Below are positions 6,254-8,730 of a stretch of DNA of 8,730 bases, in pieces; the first letter of the stretch is position 1, and every line of letters starts with the position of its first letter. A program made the position numbers and the translations under genes. The stretch is from Gemmatimonadota bacterium (GTDB lineage: Bacteria; Gemmatimonadota; Gemmatimonadetes; Longimicrobiales; Gaopeijiaceae). The stretch covers positions 1-8,730 of the forward strand of contig RFGQ01000362.1 of NCBI GenBank assembly GCA_003695865.1, given 5' to 3'. The notes beneath the pieces are model-generated. The model worked only from the letters and a program-made list of their open reading frames with translations. It was not told the DNA's origin and did not search any database.

Positions 6254-7429
6254 CCGCAGCCGCCGCAGCCGCACCATCGACACGATCCCGAGGACCGGAC
6301 CCACAGCCAGCATCGCGTAGGCCGGCCCCCAACCGACGCGGTCGGCCACGCCGGCCACCAACTGGATCGACACGGTCGTGAGCAGAAAGCCCACCGAGGT
6401 CTGGAGCGTCAGCGCGGTGCCCACCGCGTCGGCCGGGGCGACCTCGGTCACCACCGCGCTGAACTGGGCCGAGTCGGCCACGATCGTGAACCCCCAGACG
6501 AGCGCGAGCCCGACCACCAGCCACGTGGGACCGCCGGTGAGCCAGCCCAGCGTGAGCGCGCAGGAGCCCGAGATTGCCATCATCCAGATCGTCGTGCGCT
6601 CCCGTCCCCACGCGTCCGCCCAGCGTCCGGCCAGATACGCGCCCGGGCCGCCCGCCGCGATCATCGCGAACGCGGCCAGGTCGGCCCTGGGGCCGTGGCC
6701 CAGCACCCGGTCGAAGAACAGGCCGATCGAAGCCCAGGCCGCGTAGAGCTCCCACATGTGACCCAGGTAGCCGCCGGTGGCCAGGCGCGTGGGCCGGTCG
6801 CGCACCACCCGCCCCACCAGCCCCCACGAGAAGCGTGTGCGCGGGAAGGGATACGGACCGTCGCGGTAGAATGCGCCGACGAGCACTCCCCCGAGCAGCG
6901 CGCCGGCCGAGGAGCCGAGCAGCACGGGCTCGAGCGCCGCGCCGTCGATCAGCTTGAGCACGTAGGGCGTGGCCTTGCCGATCGTCAGGGCTCCCACGAC
7001 GGCGCCGATCGCCATGCCGCGCGCGGCCCGGAACCAGGTGGCCATCATCTTCATCGACGGCGGATACACGCCCGCGAGAAAGAAGCCCGTCAGAAGGCGG
7101 GCTACCAGGGCCCACCCGAACCCCGGAGCGACGAGGACCGCCGCGTTGGCGAGCGCGGCCGCGGCTGCCGAGGCCGCGAAGTAGGCCCGCGCCGGCACGA
7201 TGTCGGCGAGGTTGAGGAGCGCGGCGATCGCCGTCCCCAGCACGAACCCGAGCTGCACGACGGTCGTGAGCAGGGCGACCTGCTCCGCGTCCAGGTCCCA
7301 GCGGGCGGCGAGTTCGGCGCCCACCGCCGAGGCGGTGAGCCAGACCGACATCCCCAGAAGGACCGCGAACGAGACGAGCAGGAGCGCCGGCCAGCGGCCC
7401 GGGTGCCGGTCGGCCTCGGGTGCGCGCAC
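6242..7429 (-). CDS. Major facilitator superfamily transporter
   Basis: 395 residues from GTG 7429, which lies 4 bases after the stop of the proline dehydrogenase gene; GGGGG about 8 nt upstream is a weak ribosome-binding site. Met27 is a possible later start but would remove part of the first membrane segment. The protein has about 12 hydrophobic segments in two halves. The second half carries a good MFS motif A between segments 8 and 9, AGRWADAWGRERT (267-279); the first-half copy (NLADIVPAR, 73-81) is degenerate. RLLTGFFLAGVYPPSMKMMATWF (111-133) followed by RGMAIG is typical of NarK/CynX/NimT-like anion and organic-acid carriers. The substrate cannot be read from sequence. Very tight spacing implies co-transcription with proline dehydrogenase, so proline, another amino acid or an osmolyte is a reasonable guess, but only a guess. 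Confidence 0.85.
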   Translation of the reverse strand: MRAPEADRHPGRWPALLLVSFAVLLGMSVWLTASAVGAELAARWDLDAEQVALLTTVVQLGFVLGTAIAALLNLADIVPARAYFAASAAAAALANAAVLVAPGFGWALVARLLTGFFLAGVYPPSMKMMATWFRAARGMAIGAVVGALTIGKATPYVLKLIDGAALEPVLLGSSAGALLGGVLVGAFYRDGPYPFPRTRFSWGLVGRVVRDRPTRLATGGYLGHMWELYAAWASIGLFFDRVLGHGPRADLAAFAMIAAGGPGAYLAGRWADAWGRERTTIWMMAISGSCALTLGWLTGGPTWLVVGLALVWGFTIVADSAQFSAVVTEVAPADAVGTALTLQTSVGFLLTTVSIQLVAGVADRVGWGPAYAMLAVGPVLGIVSMVRLRRLRAAR

Positions 7430-7433
7430 CCGC

Positions 7434-8357
7434 TCAGCCCCCGAAGACGTTGCGGACCACGAACCAGAGGTTCGCGGGCCGCTCCGCGAGCCTGCGCATG
7501 TACCAGGGGAACCAGGCCTCTCCGTAGCTGATCAGCACGCGTACGGTGTGCCCTTCGCGGGCCAGGCGCTCCTGATGCGTCGTGCCGATGCCGTAGAGCA
7601 TCTGCACCTCGAGGTCACCGCGGCTCAGCCCCCGCTCGGCGGCCGCGGCGCGCAGGCGTTCGACGAGGCGCATGTCGTGGGTGCCGAAGGCGACCCGGAT
7701 GCCGTCGTCGCGCACCGCATCGAGCAGGATCACGCCCAGTCGCGCGTACTGCTCGTCGACGTCCCGTTTGCGCGGGAACGCCACGTCGGCCGCCTCCCGA
7801 TACGCTCCCTTCACCAGACGGATGGCGGGCCGCAGCGGGAGCAGTCCCTTCAGGTCGCCTTCGGTCCGGTAGAGGTAAGCCTGCAGGCACAGGCCCACGC
7901 CCTCGAACTCACCCCGCACGGCCCGGTAGAGCTCGAGAGTGGCATCGACGTAGGCGCTGCTCTCCATGTCGATCCACACCATCGTGCCCGCCTGCGACGC
8001 CGTGTTGAGGATGGCCCGCAGGTTCGCCTCGGCGAGCTCCGCTCCCAGATCGAGCCCGAGCTGAGTGGGCTTGACCGAGATCTCGGCGTCGTAGCGGCGT
8101 TCGACAACGGCCTTGAGCACCCGTTGGTAGTGTTCGACGACGGCGACGCTCTCGGCCGGCTCGGTGACGTTCTCGCCCAGCAGCGTGAGCACCGTGCCGA
8201 TGCGCCGCTGCATGAGCTCCCGCGTGGCGCGAAACGCGTCGTCCATCGTCTCGCCCGGCATGAAGCGGCGCGTGGCTCTTCGCACGAATCCGAAGCGCGG
8301 CAGCCTGCGTGCGAGGAACGGATTCGTCGACGCCCAGAGCAGGACCCCTCGTAGCAC
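7434..8357 (-). CDS. Monofunctional proline dehydrogenase (FAD-dependent)
   Basis: 307 residues, the usual length of the short single-function form; the P5C dehydrogenase half of PutA is absent. The start is GTG 8357, with GGAGG 5 nt upstream, 12 bases after the preceding stop. It oxidises L-proline to pyrroline-5-carboxylate on a TIM-barrel bearing FAD and passes electrons to the membrane quinone pool. Motifs in order: GEN (61-63), SVKPTQLGLD (94-103, with the active-site Lys96), DMESS (130-134), LQAYL (158-162), RLVKGAYRE (180-188), THD (226-228), QMLYGI (252-257) and YMRRLAERPANLWF (286-299). In known structures the paired arginines of that last motif (here R288/R289) bind the proline carboxylate. 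All expected key residues appear intact, so the enzyme should be active. No P5C dehydrogenase gene is visible in the window, so the second step of proline breakdown must be encoded elsewhere. It is probably co-transcribed with the MFS gene downstream. Confidence 0.93.
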   Translation of the reverse strand: MLRGVLLWASTNPFLARRLPRFGFVRRATRRFMPGETMDDAFRATRELMQRRIGTVLTLLGENVTEPAESVAVVEHYQRVLKAVVERRYDAEISVKPTQLGLDLGAELAEANLRAILNTASQAGTMVWIDMESSAYVDATLELYRAVRGEFEGVGLCLQAYLYRTEGDLKGLLPLRPAIRLVKGAYREAADVAFPRKRDVDEQYARLGVILLDAVRDDGIRVAFGTHDMRLVERLRAAAAERGLSRGDLEVQMLYGIGTTHQERLAREGHTVRVLISYGEAWFPWYMRRLAERPANLWFVVRNVFGG

Positions 8358-8369
8358 CCTCGCCTCCGA

Positions 8370-8730
8370 TCAGGGAACCCCCGGTCCGCCCCCGACTTCC
8401 AGGGGTTCGACCGGGGGGAAAGGAGTGAAACCCGAAGCGGCGAGCGCGTCGCTGTAAGGGCGCACCAGCCGGTCGTAGAGCTCGTTGACCCGCGTCACCA
8501 GGTCGGACGCCGCGGCGCGGGCCTGCGCCATCAGGATCCGCTCGTTCGCGGTCGGCTGCCCCACACCCCCCTGCAGCGTACCGAGCTGGCGGCGGGCGCG
8601 GAGGCCGGGCACGCCCGATCGCCCGCAGATGCCCTGACAGGCGGGGCCGGTGAAGAGCGCCTCGCGCGCGGTCGTCACGGAATCCAACACGGCGCTCCCT
8701 TGCCGGGCCAGCGCAGCTGCGGTGCTGTCG
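8370..8730 (-). CDS. C-terminal end of a larger protein, probably a secreted VPS10/BNR-type beta-propeller protein (5' partial)
   Basis: The frame runs from the right window edge to TGA at 8370-8372, giving 119 residues; the GTG at 8690 is not needed as a start because the frame continues upstream (DSTAAALARQGSAV). Visible features are a Cys-containing segment GPACQGICGRSG, then LGTLQGGVGQPTANERILM, a helical stretch rich in Ala/Arg (AQARAAASDLVTRVNELYDR), and a Pro-rich end GFTPFPPVEPLEVGGGPGVP. The pattern of short helices with a conserved PT-x-N/Q step before a final helix resembles the tail of sortilin-like (VPS10/BNR repeat) exported proteins common in Gemmatimonadota and Acidobacteriota. 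This is recognition by eye from a small piece and is tentative. Its stop lies 12 bp before the proline dehydrogenase start, so it is probably the upstream gene of the same operon. Confidence 0.5.
   Translation of the reverse strand, partial: DSTAAALARQGSAVLDSVTTAREALFTGPACQGICGRSGVPGLRARRQLGTLQGGVGQPTANERILMAQARAAASDLVTRVNELYDRLVRPYSDALAASGFTPFPPVEPLEVGGGPGVP

Noticed and set aside
4317..6320. 667-codon open frame on the plus strand, shifted relative to the GT-C gene
   Set aside because: Arg/Gly/Pro-rich shadow frame with no ribosome-binding site or domain; it lies inside the membrane-protein gene.
7200..8354. 384-codon plus-strand frame opposite proline dehydrogenase
   Set aside because: Composition is typical of an antisense shadow and the other strand encodes a complete enzyme with all family motifs.

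Overview
The window is very GC-rich, densely coding DNA, with long open frames on both strands as expected at high GC. The mix of genes suggests a free-living bacterium of the Gemmatimonadota/Acidobacteriota/Myxococcota type. Pointers are a GspE/PilB ATPase fused to response-regulator domains, a DE...SQYPP-type GT-C membrane protein, and the apparent tail of a VPS10/BNR-like secreted protein. That assignment is inference; no rRNA or tRNA is present to test it.

Layout, left to right. (1) 1-821 (+): the 3' part of an osmoprotectant-type ABC importer gene, in which the end of a substrate-binding domain runs straight into the permease domain. (2) 822-905: a short convergent junction with GC-rich inverted repeats. 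(3) 906-3707 (-): a 933-residue receiver-GspE/PilB ATPase-receiver fusion, the most unusual protein here. (4) 3708-3957: a 250-bp divergent intergenic region with a perfect 20-bp palindrome and a possible short upstream ORF. (5) 3958-6198 (+): a 746-residue polytopic membrane protein of the GT-C glycosyltransferase type. (6) 6199-6241: a second short convergent junction with strong hairpins. (7) 6242-8730 (-): a tightly packed run read right to left. It holds the C-terminal end of a probable secreted beta-propeller protein, then a monofunctional proline dehydrogenase, then an MFS transporter, with gaps of 12 and 4 bp that suggest one transcript.

The genes form at least four transcription units and do not look like one pathway. 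Proline dehydrogenase and the MFS protein are the only pair whose spacing argues for a shared task, possibly amino-acid or osmolyte uptake and breakdown. The ATPase has no pilin, platform or secretin genes beside it and appears to be an orphan regulatory or motor component. At three of the four gene ends that face each other at the two convergent junctions, the stop codon lies in the loop of a perfect GC-rich hairpin, and no T-tract follows. This may be a local style of transcription termination. No mobile element, CRISPR array, tRNA or rRNA was seen, and no gene-free stretch exceeds 300 bases.
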